DNA of 11,039 nt from an uncultured Bacilli bacterium. Lineage in GTDB: Bacteria; Bacillota_I; Bacilli_A; RF39; UBA660. This document shows, in pieces, positions 1 through 5,049 of this stretch. The DNA lies in assembly GCA_947632415.1 (NCBI GenBank), contig CANRPB010000041.1, positions 1 through 11,039 on the forward strand. The letters run 5' to 3'. The position numbers were made by a program, and so were the translations under genes. Under the pieces are notes generated by a model that saw nothing but the letters and a program-made list of their open reading frames with translations, was not told the DNA's origin and made no database searches. Positions within the stretch are counted from its first letter, which is position 1. Every line of letters starts with the position of its first letter.

Positions 1-268
1 TATCCTTAACAGTTACTTGTATCTTAGTTTTTCCATCAGCACTAAAATCAGTAGAATTATCTACACCATCTAATTCCTTTTTATATTGATACTGTGTAAA
101 AGCAAGTTCTACCGCTTTTCCATAACCAGTAACACTATTCTTAGCAGCCCCTTTTCTTGCAGTTTCAATAATATTTAAAATAATTGGAACTGTAATTACA
201 GCGATAATTGCCAAAATAACAATAATAGCCAATAACTCAATTAATGTAAAACCATTTCTCTTCTTCAT
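1..268 (-). CDS. Type IV prepilin-like protein, 3' end cut by window edge
   Basis: The start ATG is at 268-266, preceded by a strong AAGGTGGTGATG Shine-Dalgarno region. The protein begins MKKRNGFTLIELLAIIVILA, a class III prepilin signal: a short basic leader, cleavage after Gly6, Phe at mature +1 and Glu at +5, then a hydrophobic helix to about residue 33. The remaining visible residues, to about 89, are a soluble pilin-type head (basic residues after the helix, then ETARKGAAKNSVTGYGKAVELAF). Family knowledge: such proteins are processed by a prepilin peptidase and assembled into type IV or competence-type pseudopili. No pilus-assembly ATPase or peptidase gene lies in the window, so the role (surface fibre, DNA uptake or secretion) is open. 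The gene has its own promoter, shared in sequence with the prepilin at 1511-1891. The C-terminus lies outside the window. Confidence 0.88.
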   Translation of the reverse strand, partial: MKKRNGFTLIELLAIIVILAIIAVITVPIILNIIETARKGAAKNSVTGYGKAVELAFTQYQYKKELDGVDNSTDFSADGKTKIQVTVKD

Positions 269-298
269 ACCATCACCACCTTATCCTATCCTACAACA

Positions 299-326
299 AT
301 TGTAACATATTTTTAAACATAATCAA
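299..326 (-). promoter_or_regulatory. Promoter of the left prepilin gene
   Basis: On the minus strand a -35-like TTGATT (326-321) lies 16 nt before a -10 TACAAT (304-299). The leader TTGTTGTAGGATA follows, then the Shine-Dalgarno. The -10 and leader (307-287) match the equivalent region of the other prepilin gene (1925-1905) with one difference in 21 bp. The -35 overlaps the stop codon of the upstream gene. Confidence 0.55.
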
Positions 327-814
327 ACTAATTTTTTCACATTTAACAATTTTCCTTTTTTAACAACAAAATCACTTTCATCACCATAAATAATCAAAGA
401 ATTTTCAAGAATATAACCCATCTGTAAAAAATTAACACCATGAGGTCTTATATATATATCACCATCAAAATAATAAACATCACAACTATCAATTACACTT
501 CCAACATCACCAATTAACTTATACAAAAAATTACCACACCTAGAAATAGTAATTTTCATATCAATACTATCATCATAATAATCAAAAAAATCCATATTAT
601 CCTTTTGAATATTTAAAATAACACCATAACTCTTATCAATAAAAACCTCAATATTATAACTACCACTTACATCTATACTATAAATATCCTTAAACTTCAA
701 AAACAAATCTCTAAAATAATCCTCCAATCCCATTTTATCAAAAAAATCAATTTTAGAAGAAACACGACTATTTAAAAAAACTATTAAATTATTACCTCTA
801 ACATCAATCTTCAT
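323..814 (-). CDS. Hypothetical protein, 163 aa
   Basis: I do not recognise this family. A GTG at 823 would add three residues, but it lies inside the AGGTGG Shine-Dalgarno (826-821). That site is 6 nt from the ATG at 814, so the shorter start (MKIDVRGNNL) is preferred. The product is soluble-looking and acidic, rich in Asp, Tyr, Phe and Ile, with no signal peptide or convincing membrane helix. It alternates short hydrophobic strands and charged turns (for example YNIEVFIDKSYGVILNI, then FDYYDDSIDMKITI), which suggests a mostly beta or alpha/beta cytoplasmic domain. It starts 51 nt after the ysxC stop with no obvious terminator between, so cotranscription with ysxC is likely. The stop is TGA at 325-323. 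Confidence 0.75.
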   Translation of the reverse strand: MKIDVRGNNLIVFLNSRVSSKIDFFDKMGLEDYFRDLFLKFKDIYSIDVSGSYNIEVFIDKSYGVILNIQKDNMDFFDYYDDSIDMKITISRCGNFLYKLIGDVGSVIDSCDVYYFDGDIYIRPHGVNFLQMGYILENSLIIYGDESDFVVKKGKLLNVKKLV

Positions 815-864
815 AAAAACCACCTAGATTATTTTATGAAAATAAAACACGAGTGAGATAAAAA

Positions 865-1446
865 TCAAATAGTTCTCTCTATTTTTTCAACAACTTCCTT
901 CTTACCTAATTTAGTAACATTAGAAAACATAACAAACTCATCACCAACAACTAGATCCAAATCACTAAGAATCAAATTTCTCTGTTTCTGTTGCAAAGTA
1001 ACACCAATTTTATCCGTCTTTGTCGCCACAATAACAACAGGCAACTTATAATACTTCAAAAAATTATACATCATAATATCATCATTAGATAACTTATGTC
1101 TAAAATCAACCAACATAAACACACACTTCAAATTAGAACGATTAATCAAATAATCCTCCATCATAAGCCCAAACTTCTTCTGCTTAGCCTTACTCAGATT
1201 AGCAAAACCATACCCAGGAGCATCAACCAAATAAAAATTATCATTAACCAAATAAAAATTAATCGTCTGTGTCTTACCAGGATTAGAAGACGTCCTAGCA
1301 TAATTCTTCCTACCAATTATCGTATTTATAAAACTACTCTTTCCAACATTAGACCTACCAACAAGCAAAAACTCAGGCTTATTATCAGTCGGATACTGAC
1401 TTCTCCTAACCGCACTTACCTCCAAATTAATACTACTAATTTTCAT
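865..1446 (-). CDS. ysxC: Ribosome biogenesis GTP-binding protein YsxC/EngB
   Basis: TRAFAC-class GTPase that, from family knowledge, assists late assembly of the large ribosomal subunit in the cytoplasm and is usually essential. The ATG at 1446 is chosen because AAAGGAGT (1458-1451) lies 5 nt upstream; earlier in-frame ATGs at 1461 and 1467 lie upstream of or within the Shine-Dalgarno region. The product has 193 aa, the normal size. Motifs numbered from this start: G1 GRSNVGKS (30-37), switch I/G2 in PGKTQTINFY, G3 DAPGYG (75-80), G4 TKTDK (142-146) and a G5-like SNVTKLGKKEV near the C-terminus. All catalytic motifs are intact. The usual neighbours clpX or lon are not seen; here it sits between a prepilin gene and an unrecognised gene. 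It ends in TGA, evidence that TGA is not Trp in this organism. Confidence 0.96.
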   Translation of the reverse strand: MKISSINLEVSAVRRSQYPTDNKPEFLLVGRSNVGKSSFINTIIGRKNYARTSSNPGKTQTINFYLVNDNFYLVDAPGYGFANLSKAKQKKFGLMMEDYLINRSNLKCVFMLVDFRHKLSNDDIMMYNFLKYYKLPVVIVATKTDKIGVTLQQKQRNLILSDLDLVVGDEFVMFSNVTKLGKKEVVEKIERTI

Positions 1447-1472
1447 ATGAACTCCTTTCATTATCAAAAATA

Positions 1473-1501
1473 ATTATACACCAAACAAACACAAAATTTA
1501 A
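1473..1501 (-). promoter_or_regulatory. Probable ysxC promoter
   Basis: A perfect -10 TATAAT (1478-1473) sits 17 nt downstream of TTAAAT (1501-1496) on the minus strand, in the gap between the prepilin stop and ysxC. Transcription would start about 20 nt before the ysxC ATG. The -35 is weak, so read-through from the upstream prepilin gene may contribute. Confidence 0.45.
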
Positions 1502-1510
1502 ATAATTAAA

Positions 1511-1891
1511 TTATTCCACATAATCTTCACACTCACCCTCAAGTGGACATACCTTATAAATAAAAGCCCCACCCTTATTCTCTAATTGAACATAAACATC
1601 ACTAAAAGGCTCACCAGTCTTAACATTCTTAACATTACTATCCATATAATTCTCAGATATAAGCTTATCCAACTTAATAAAACTATAATTACCATCACTC
1701 GGTTTAAGCAAAATATTATCAGAATAATAATTCTCCGCCGATAATCTTATATTCTCAATTTGAATACTATACATATCATCCTTAGCCCTCTTCAAATTTT
1801 TGTCAACAATAGGAACAATAATCAAAGAAAGAACAGCAAGTATTGTAATAACACCCATTAACTCAACTAAAGTAAAACCACGACTTTTCAT
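1511..1891 (-). CDS. Type IV prepilin-like protein, 126 aa
   Basis: Complete small prepilin. The N-terminus MKSRGFTLVELMGVITILAV is a class III prepilin signal: cleavage after Gly5, Phe +1, Glu +5, then a hydrophobic helix to about residue 30. The mature protein has a basic post-helix segment (KNLKRAKDDMYS), a helix continuing to about residue 57 and a small C-terminal beta domain. That domain contains a closely spaced Cys pair (CPLEGEC) near the end, likely a disulfide. At about 121 mature residues it is in the size range of ComGC-like or minor pilins. The ATG follows AAGGGTGATG. It shares only the signal and helix pattern with the left-edge prepilin; the head domains differ. Processing and assembly factors must be encoded elsewhere. 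Confidence 0.9.
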   Translation of the reverse strand: MKSRGFTLVELMGVITILAVLSLIIVPIVDKNLKRAKDDMYSIQIENIRLSAENYYSDNILLKPSDGNYSFIKLDKLISENYMDSNVKNVKTGEPFSDVYVQLENKGGAFIYKVCPLEGECEDYVE

Positions 1892-1904
1892 AACATCACC
1901 CTTT

Positions 1905-1925
1905 TATCCTACAACAATTATAACA
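1905..1925 (-). promoter_or_regulatory. Promoter -10 and leader of the second prepilin gene
   Basis: The minus-strand sequence contains a consensus -10 TATAAT (1922-1917) followed by the leader TTGTTGTAGGATA. It is the same 21-bp block found before the left prepilin gene (307-287), differing by one base. The -35 is poor (GTTATT or TGTTAT), so an activator or UP-like A/T tract may help. Conservation covers leader as well as promoter. Confidence 0.5.
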
Positions 1926-1946
1926 AACAATTAAAAAAAATAACAG

Positions 1947-1970
1947 AAAAAAATCCATAAATAATGGATT
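1947..1970 (-). terminator. Rho-independent terminator, minus strand
   Basis: A perfect 7-bp stem AATCCAT/ATGGATT with a 5-nt loop (1970-1952) runs directly into a T-run on the minus strand. It would stop leftward transcripts from the repeat region or tRNA before they enter the prepilin promoter. The stem is AT-rich and short, so strength is uncertain. Confidence 0.5.
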
Positions 1971-2080
1971 AAAATTAAATTATCAAAAATAAAAGAACTA
2001 AAAAATCATCACCAAAACTATTTCTAACTCATCTCTTTACCCATTTAATAAAATATCAACTATATTAAAACATACAAAAA

Positions 2081-2136
2081 CTGAATATTCCTTTTTTATT
2101 TTATACAAATTATAAACAAAATCAAAACAAAAAAAA
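2081..2136. repeat. Terminal remnant of a fourth repeat unit
   Basis: The segment beginning CTGAATATTCC, then a T-run and ATTTTATACAAATT, resembles the sense-terminator end of the units at 2281 and 2710 (TTGAATGTTCC, T-run, ATTTTATGCAAATT). It then jumps to the AT-rich joint shared by the other units. The hairpin, peptide and antisense promoter are missing. Positions 1971-2080 hold nothing I can identify. Confidence 0.5.
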
Positions 2137-2388
2137 GTCAAATAACTTTTTTCTGTCAAACATAGATAATAATAATTATCTTCCTTTTACTATTTATAGT
2201 TTTAATATAAAAGAAAGCCACCTAACTCAGCAATGATTTAGGTGGAACCAAAATTAAGGCGACACCCAACATACGCATTATTGAATGTTCCTTTTTTTAT
2301 TTTATGCAAATTTTCTTGCCAGATACATGATATCATAAAATTAATATTCATGCAAGGCTTAAACTAAATTTTACAAAATTAAAACAAA
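2124..2388. repeat. Repeat unit A: antitoxin-only copy of the toxin-antitoxin unit
   Basis: From about 2181 to 2388 this unit aligns with unit B (offset 426-430 bp). It includes the last codons of the toxin reading frame, the hairpin (2218-2245), GGCGACACCCAAC (2258-2270), the AATGTTCC-T7 end and the antisense promoter. The toxin's promoter, Shine-Dalgarno and start codon are absent, and the remnant reading frame meets a TAG before any ATG. Its left part (2124-2216) is a 93-bp direct repeat of 2810-2902 with one mismatch. Confidence 0.75.
2206..2320 (-). ncRNA. Putative solo antisense RNA of unit A
   Basis: A leftward promoter (TTGCAT at 2355-2350, 17-nt spacer, TATCAT at 2332-2327) would start an RNA near 2320. 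It would end after the intact hairpin 2245-2218, followed on this strand by CTTTCTTTTATAT. The RNA is nearly identical to the antisense RNA of unit B but has no linked toxin. The -10 carries one C relative to unit B's TATTAT, so it may be weaker. Ends are inferred from promoter and terminator positions. Confidence 0.45.
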
Positions 2389-2460
2389 ATAATAGATAGT
2401 AATAACTAATATAAATATATCATATTTCACAAAAAAATATTTATTTTTATAGTTATTTAC

Positions 2461-2489
2461 TTGTTTCAAAACTATACGTATAGTATAAT
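2461..2489 (+). promoter_or_regulatory. Promoter of the small-peptide mRNA, with palindrome in spacer
   Basis: TTGTTT (2461-2466), a 17-nt spacer and a consensus -10 TATAAT (2484-2489) predict a start at about G2497. The spacer and first -10 base form a perfect 14-bp palindrome, ACTATACGTATAGT (2471-2484), a possible operator. Upstream (2390-2460) is very AT-rich and could act as an UP element. Confidence 0.65.
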
Positions 2490-2552
2490 TGTTATTGGAA
2501 CATTTAATAAGTTGGGTGGAGCCAAACTTCTTAATTGAAGGGAGGCGATAAT

Positions 2553-2636
2553 ATGAACAAGAAAGATTTTTTAATCCTATCTCTAGTAATTATTATTTTC
2601 CTTTTATTATTTTTACTATTTATAGTTTTAATATAA
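2553..2636 (+). CDS. 27-aa hydrophobic peptide, candidate type I toxin
   Basis: The start ATG at 2553 is preceded by AAGGGAGG (2538-2545) with a 7-nt gap to the start, one of the best ribosome sites in the window. The product starts MNKKDF and continues as about 21 almost purely hydrophobic residues (Ile, Leu, Val, Phe, one Ser), ending IVLI with no charged tail: a single membrane-spanning helix. Size, charge pattern and context fit membrane-acting type I toxins, but I see no TxpA/BsrG YExL or Fst signature, so this would be a different sequence family. The mRNA has complementary 5' and 3' ends, and an antisense RNA covers its 3' UTR. Translation is probably blocked by leader structure and the antisense RNA. 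Alternatives are a regulatory leader peptide or a fortuitous short reading frame; the Shine-Dalgarno and surrounding architecture argue against the latter. Confidence 0.7.
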   Translation: MNKKDFLILSLVIIIFLLLFLLFIVLI

Positions 2637-2644
2637 AAGTAAAT

Positions 2645-2672
2645 CCACCTAACTCAGCAATGATTTAGGTGG
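2645..2672 (-). terminator. Hairpin with GNRA-type loop, antisense-RNA terminator
   Basis: CCACCTAA and TTAGGTGG form a perfect 8-bp stem. Beyond one C/T mismatch, TCA/TGA adds three pairs closing a GCAA tetraloop in the plus-strand RNA. On the minus strand the stem is followed by a U-rich tract, so it can end the antisense RNA. On the plus strand no U-run follows, so the toxin mRNA should read through. The same hairpin is intact at 2218-2245 and altered at 2904-2931. Confidence 0.65.
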
Positions 2673-2702
2673 CGTCAAAAACAATTAGGCGACACCCAAC
2701 AT

Positions 2703-2727
2703 AGCATTATTGAATGTTCCTTTTTTT
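2703..2727 (+). terminator. Terminator of the toxin mRNA
   Basis: AGCATT/AATGTT with an ATTG loop (2703-2718, one G-U pair) is followed by CC and seven T (2721-2727). It would end the toxin mRNA at about 230 nt. The AATGTTCC part (2713-2720) is also the partner of the mRNA's first eight bases, so local and long-range structures compete. Confidence 0.55.
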
Positions 2728-2755
2728 ATTTTATGCAAATTCTCTTGCCAAATAC

Positions 2756-2784
2756 ATAATATCATAAAATTAATATTCATGCAA
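2756..2784 (-). promoter_or_regulatory. Antisense RNA promoter of unit B
   Basis: On the minus strand, TTGCAT (2784-2779), a 17-nt spacer and TATTAT (2761-2756) make a near-consensus sigma-70-type promoter pointing left, convergent with the toxin promoter. The -35 and spacer are conserved in unit A (2355-2333). Confidence 0.6.
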
Positions 2785-2809
2785 GGCTTAAACTAAATTT
2801 TACAAAATT

Positions 2810-2979
2810 AAAACAAAAAAAAGTCAAATAACTTTTTTCTGTCAAACATAGATAATAATAATTATCTTCCTTTTACTGTTTATAGTTTTAATATAAAAGA
2901 AATCCATCCAACTCAACAATGATTTAGATGAAGCAAACATTAGGCTACACTCAACAGGCTACTATTGAATGTTTCCTTT
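2810..2979. repeat. Repeat unit C: decayed copy next to tRNA-Cys
   Basis: This copy duplicates 2124-2216 at 2810-2902 with one mismatch. It continues through an altered hairpin (2904-2931), GGCTACACTCAAC (2943-2955) and ATTGAATGTTTCC. It lacks the T-run and antisense promoter, and the tRNA gene begins soon after. Hairpin position 4 has changed from C-G to T-A on both sides, but two other pairs are lost, so it is probably inactive. Confidence 0.65.
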
Positions 2980-3000
2980 AAGCAAGTTTAAAAACAAAAT

Positions 3001-3074
3001 TGGAGGGCCTAGTCGGATTTGAACCAACGATCAGGGAGTTGCAGTCCCATGCCTTACCACTTGGCTATAGACCC
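3001..3074 (-). tRNA. tRNA-Cys (anticodon GCA)
   Basis: Read on the minus strand, GGGTCTA pairs with TAGGCCC (one G-U). The D-loop contains AGCCAAGTGGTAAGGC. The anticodon stem GGGA/TCCC carries the loop CTGCAAC with anticodon GCA (3042-3040), and the T-arm contains GGTTCAAATCC. The discriminator base is U73, a Cys identity element, and CCA is encoded (3003-3001). It is a single tRNA gene with no tRNA neighbour here. No clear terminator follows. Confidence 0.97.
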
Positions 3075-3092
3075 ATCTACATCAACAACACA

Positions 3093-3121
3093 ATTTTATC
3101 GTAATTAATCACACTTGTCAA
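3093..3121 (-). promoter_or_regulatory. tRNA-Cys promoter
   Basis: TTGACA (3121-3116), a 17-nt spacer and TAAAAT (3098-3093) on the minus strand: a perfect -35 and near-perfect -10, with transcription starting about a dozen nucleotides before the mature tRNA 5' end. Confidence 0.8.
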
Positions 3122-3192
3122 TAAAATAAAACCAAATTTATTACATTATACTAACCAACAATCAAAAATATAACAATAATTCTATCACAAGA

Positions 3193-3221
3193 TTGTCTAA
3201 ATAAACAATATATGTTAAAAT
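3193..3221 (+). promoter_or_regulatory. Promoter of the surface-polymer operon
   Basis: TTGTCT (3193-3198), a 17-nt spacer and TAAAAT (3216-3221) with an extended -10 TG (3213-3214) predict a start near 3228, about 20 nt before the first gene. No operator or riboswitch-like structure is apparent in the short leader. Confidence 0.65.
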
Positions 3222-3248
3222 ATAAAAGATAACAGTAGAGGTAAAAAT

Positions 3249-3773
3249 ATGAAAAAATATACAAAAAAACAACTAACAAGACTAAGAATAGCCTTAATAT
3301 TTGAAAGCAAAAAAAGAACACAATATATCATAAAACACAATATATTTAAATCAGTAGGAAAAAACTTCTTTTTTCAACCAAGAATGATACCATCAGACCC
3401 AGAACTAATAAAATTTCACGACAATGTAACCGTTGCCAGCAATGTAACATTCATAAACCATGACCTCGTTAACAACGTTCTAAACAACCTAAATGATGGA
3501 TTCTATGAATATCAAAAAGGATGTATCGAAATAATGGACAACGTCTTCATCGGATCAGGAACCATAATCCTACCAAACATAAAAATCGGACCAAACGTAA
3601 TCATTGCTGCTGGAAGTGTCGTAACAAAAGACATAAAAGAAAACACTGTCGTTGCCGGAATACCAGCCAAAGCAATAGGAACATTTGACGAATACAAAGA
3701 AAAAAGAAAAACACACAAAGACCTAGAAACAGAAGAACTATGGAGAAAATTTGACAATGAAAAAAATAAATAA
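3249..3773 (+). CDS. Left-handed beta-helix (hexapeptide) acyltransferase
   Basis: Probable cytoplasmic CoA-dependent O-acetyltransferase of the maltose/Vat/NodL type, 174 aa. Residues 1-40 are basic and helical. A beta-helix starts near residue 56. The likely catalytic His is H71 in TFINHDL. Hexapeptide repeats run from about 92 to 144 (IEIMDNVFIGSGTII and onward), ending in the family-typical AGIPAKAIG. The charged tail (145-174) is probably helical. AGAGGT lies a few bases before the ATG. It is first in a three-gene operon with a polymer ligase/polymerase and an LCP wall ligase, so it likely acetylates the sugar precursor or repeat unit of a surface glycopolymer. The substrate cannot be told from sequence; serine acetyltransferase is less likely given the context and missing N-terminal domain. 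Confidence 0.88.
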   Translation: MKKYTKKQLTRLRIALIFESKKRTQYIIKHNIFKSVGKNFFFQPRMIPSDPELIKFHDNVTVASNVTFINHDLVNNVLNNLNDGFYEYQKGCIEIMDNVFIGSGTIILPNIKIGPNVIIAAGSVVTKDIKENTVVAGIPAKAIGTFDEYKEKRKTHKDLETEELWRKFDNEKNK

Positions 3774-5049
3774 ATTCCTAGAAAAATACATCAAAAAAAT
3801 CATCATAATCTACATATACGCACAACCACTACTCGATGTATCAGCAGCCATATCAACAAACTATCTTAACATACCAACAATAAGTTCCATTATAAGACTA
3901 ATATTCCTAATGTTATCAATACTATACTTAATTTTCATAGACAAAACCAAAAACAAAAAACAAAACATACTATTTATAATACTACTAATAACATACATAA
4001 TAACATTCTCAATATCAACAATCATATATAAAGAACCACAAGCACTAACATACGAACTAAAAAACACCATTAACACATTCTACTTTCCAGTCATTCTAAT
4101 CACCCTACTAAGCATATTCGAACAATACAACCTAAAAATCAAACTAAAAAACATAATAATAACATACATAATCTACTTAATATTCATAATCATACCAAAC
4201 ATAACAAACACAGGATTCAACAGTTACTGGCACTCAAAACAAGGAAATGTAGGCTGGTTCTTATCCGCAAACGCAGTAGGAAATACCCTAAGCATACTAC
4301 TACCATTCATAACCATATACATAATAAAAAACAAAACAAACATAATAAAAAAAATCATCATAACAATATCCATACTATACGCATCAGCAAGCATCGGCAC
4401 CAAAGTACCCATACTAAGTATCGGCATATGCACAATAGGAACCCTAATATACTACCTTATAGAATGGATAAAAAATAAAAAATACAAACAAATAACACTA
4501 ACAATAATCACAACCATAATAATAACAATAACCTCAATAATAATTATCCCCAAAACAGCATTCTACAAAAACATTCAAATACACAAAAACTACCTTGGAT
4601 TCAACAATTACCTAGAAGTAATAACAAACTATAAACTAATAGACCACTTCATATTCAGTCAACGACTAACATTCCTAAAAAACACCAACGAAACATACAA
4701 ACAAGCACACCTACCAGAAAAAATACTAGGAATTGGCTATATTGAAAACTACGGAACCGACCAAACAAGCACCAAAACCATAGAAATCGATTACTTTGAA
4801 ATATTCTATCGAAACGGAATAATTGGAACACTACTATACCTATACATACTAATACCATTATCAAAAAAACTCATAAACAAACTAAAAAAACACAACTTAA
4901 TAAACACACAATACAAACTAAGTATACTACTAATACTATTACTAGCCCTATTCTCAGGACACATACTAGTAACACCAGCAGTAAGCATATTCGTAGCCCT
5001 AATAATAACAATAATACTACAAGGAGGACTTTATGAAGAAGTTAACTAA
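3757..5049 (+). CDS. O-antigen ligase/polymerase-like multipass membrane protein
   Basis: Integral membrane protein of about 430 aa, around ten to twelve helices, of the O-antigen ligase/Wzy type. Family role: joining or polymerising lipid-linked glycan units on the outer face of the membrane. Visible family-like elements are QGNVGWFLSANAVGNTLS (about 162-179), SIGTKVPILSI (about 212-222), a large extracytoplasmic loop (about 268-345), and EIDYFEIFYRNGIIGTLLY (about 343-361) leading into the last helices. The ATG at 3757 is chosen, 11 nt from GGAG. A TTG at 3751, 5 nt from the same site, would add two residues and cannot be excluded. The gene overlaps the acetyltransferase by 17 nt and the LCP gene by 17 nt, indicating tight coupling. 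It is unusually rich in Ile, Thr, Asn and Lys, matching the A/C-rich strand. Exact polymer and ligase-versus-polymerase role are unknown. Confidence 0.82.
   Translation: MKKINKFLEKYIKKIIIIYIYAQPLLDVSAAISTNYLNIPTISSIIRLIFLMLSILYLIFIDKTKNKKQNILFIILLITYIITFSISTIIYKEPQALTYELKNTINTFYFPVILITLLSIFEQYNLKIKLKNIIITYIIYLIFIIIPNITNTGFNSYWHSKQGNVGWFLSANAVGNTLSILLPFITIYIIKNKTNIIKKIIITISILYASASIGTKVPILSIGICTIGTLIYYLIEWIKNKKYKQITLTIITTIIITITSIIIIPKTAFYKNIQIHKNYLGFNNYLEVITNYKLIDHFIFSQRLTFLKNTNETYKQAHLPEKILGIGYIENYGTDQTSTKTIEIDYFEIFYRNGIIGTLLYLYILIPLSKKLINKLKKHNLINTQYKLSILLILLLALFSGHILVTPAVSIFVALIITIILQGGLYEEVN

Larger units (their letters stand above)
2633..2749 (-). ncRNA. Putative antisense antitoxin RNA
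   Basis: Predicted to start at G2749 or G2748 from the promoter at 2784-2756. It would run leftward across the whole 3' UTR of the toxin mRNA and end after the hairpin 2672-2645, followed by ATTTACTTTTATAT. Its length is about 115 nt. It overlaps the toxin transcript at the 3' end, as known for TxpA/RatA and BsrG/SR4, and does not cover the Shine-Dalgarno. It could promote decay or refold the mRNA. Ends are inferred, not measured. Confidence 0.6.
2461..2817. repeat. Repeat unit B: complete type I toxin-antitoxin-like unit
   Basis: This is the only unit with all parts: sense promoter (2461-2489), structured 5' leader, 27-codon gene (2553-2636), hairpin (2645-2672), sense terminator (2703-2727) and convergent antisense promoter (2756-2784). 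It aligns with unit A from about 2610 and with unit C around the peptide's end. No transposase or insertion-sequence ends are visible, so the copies probably arose by tandem duplication and deletion. Confidence 0.7.

Noticed and set aside
1096..1473. 125-codon plus-strand open frame
   Set aside because: It is antisense to ysxC, which has all GTPase motifs, and has no domain-like composition.
2497..2552. Riboswitch or T-box in the toxin leader
   Set aside because: The leader is only ~56 nt. No T-box or known riboswitch motif is present, and its complementary segments are explained by pairing with the 3' end.
2081..2979. CRISPR array or insertion sequence
   Set aside because: The repeats are long, few, unevenly spaced and carry promoters and a peptide gene. 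There are no regular spacers, terminal inverted repeats or transposase.
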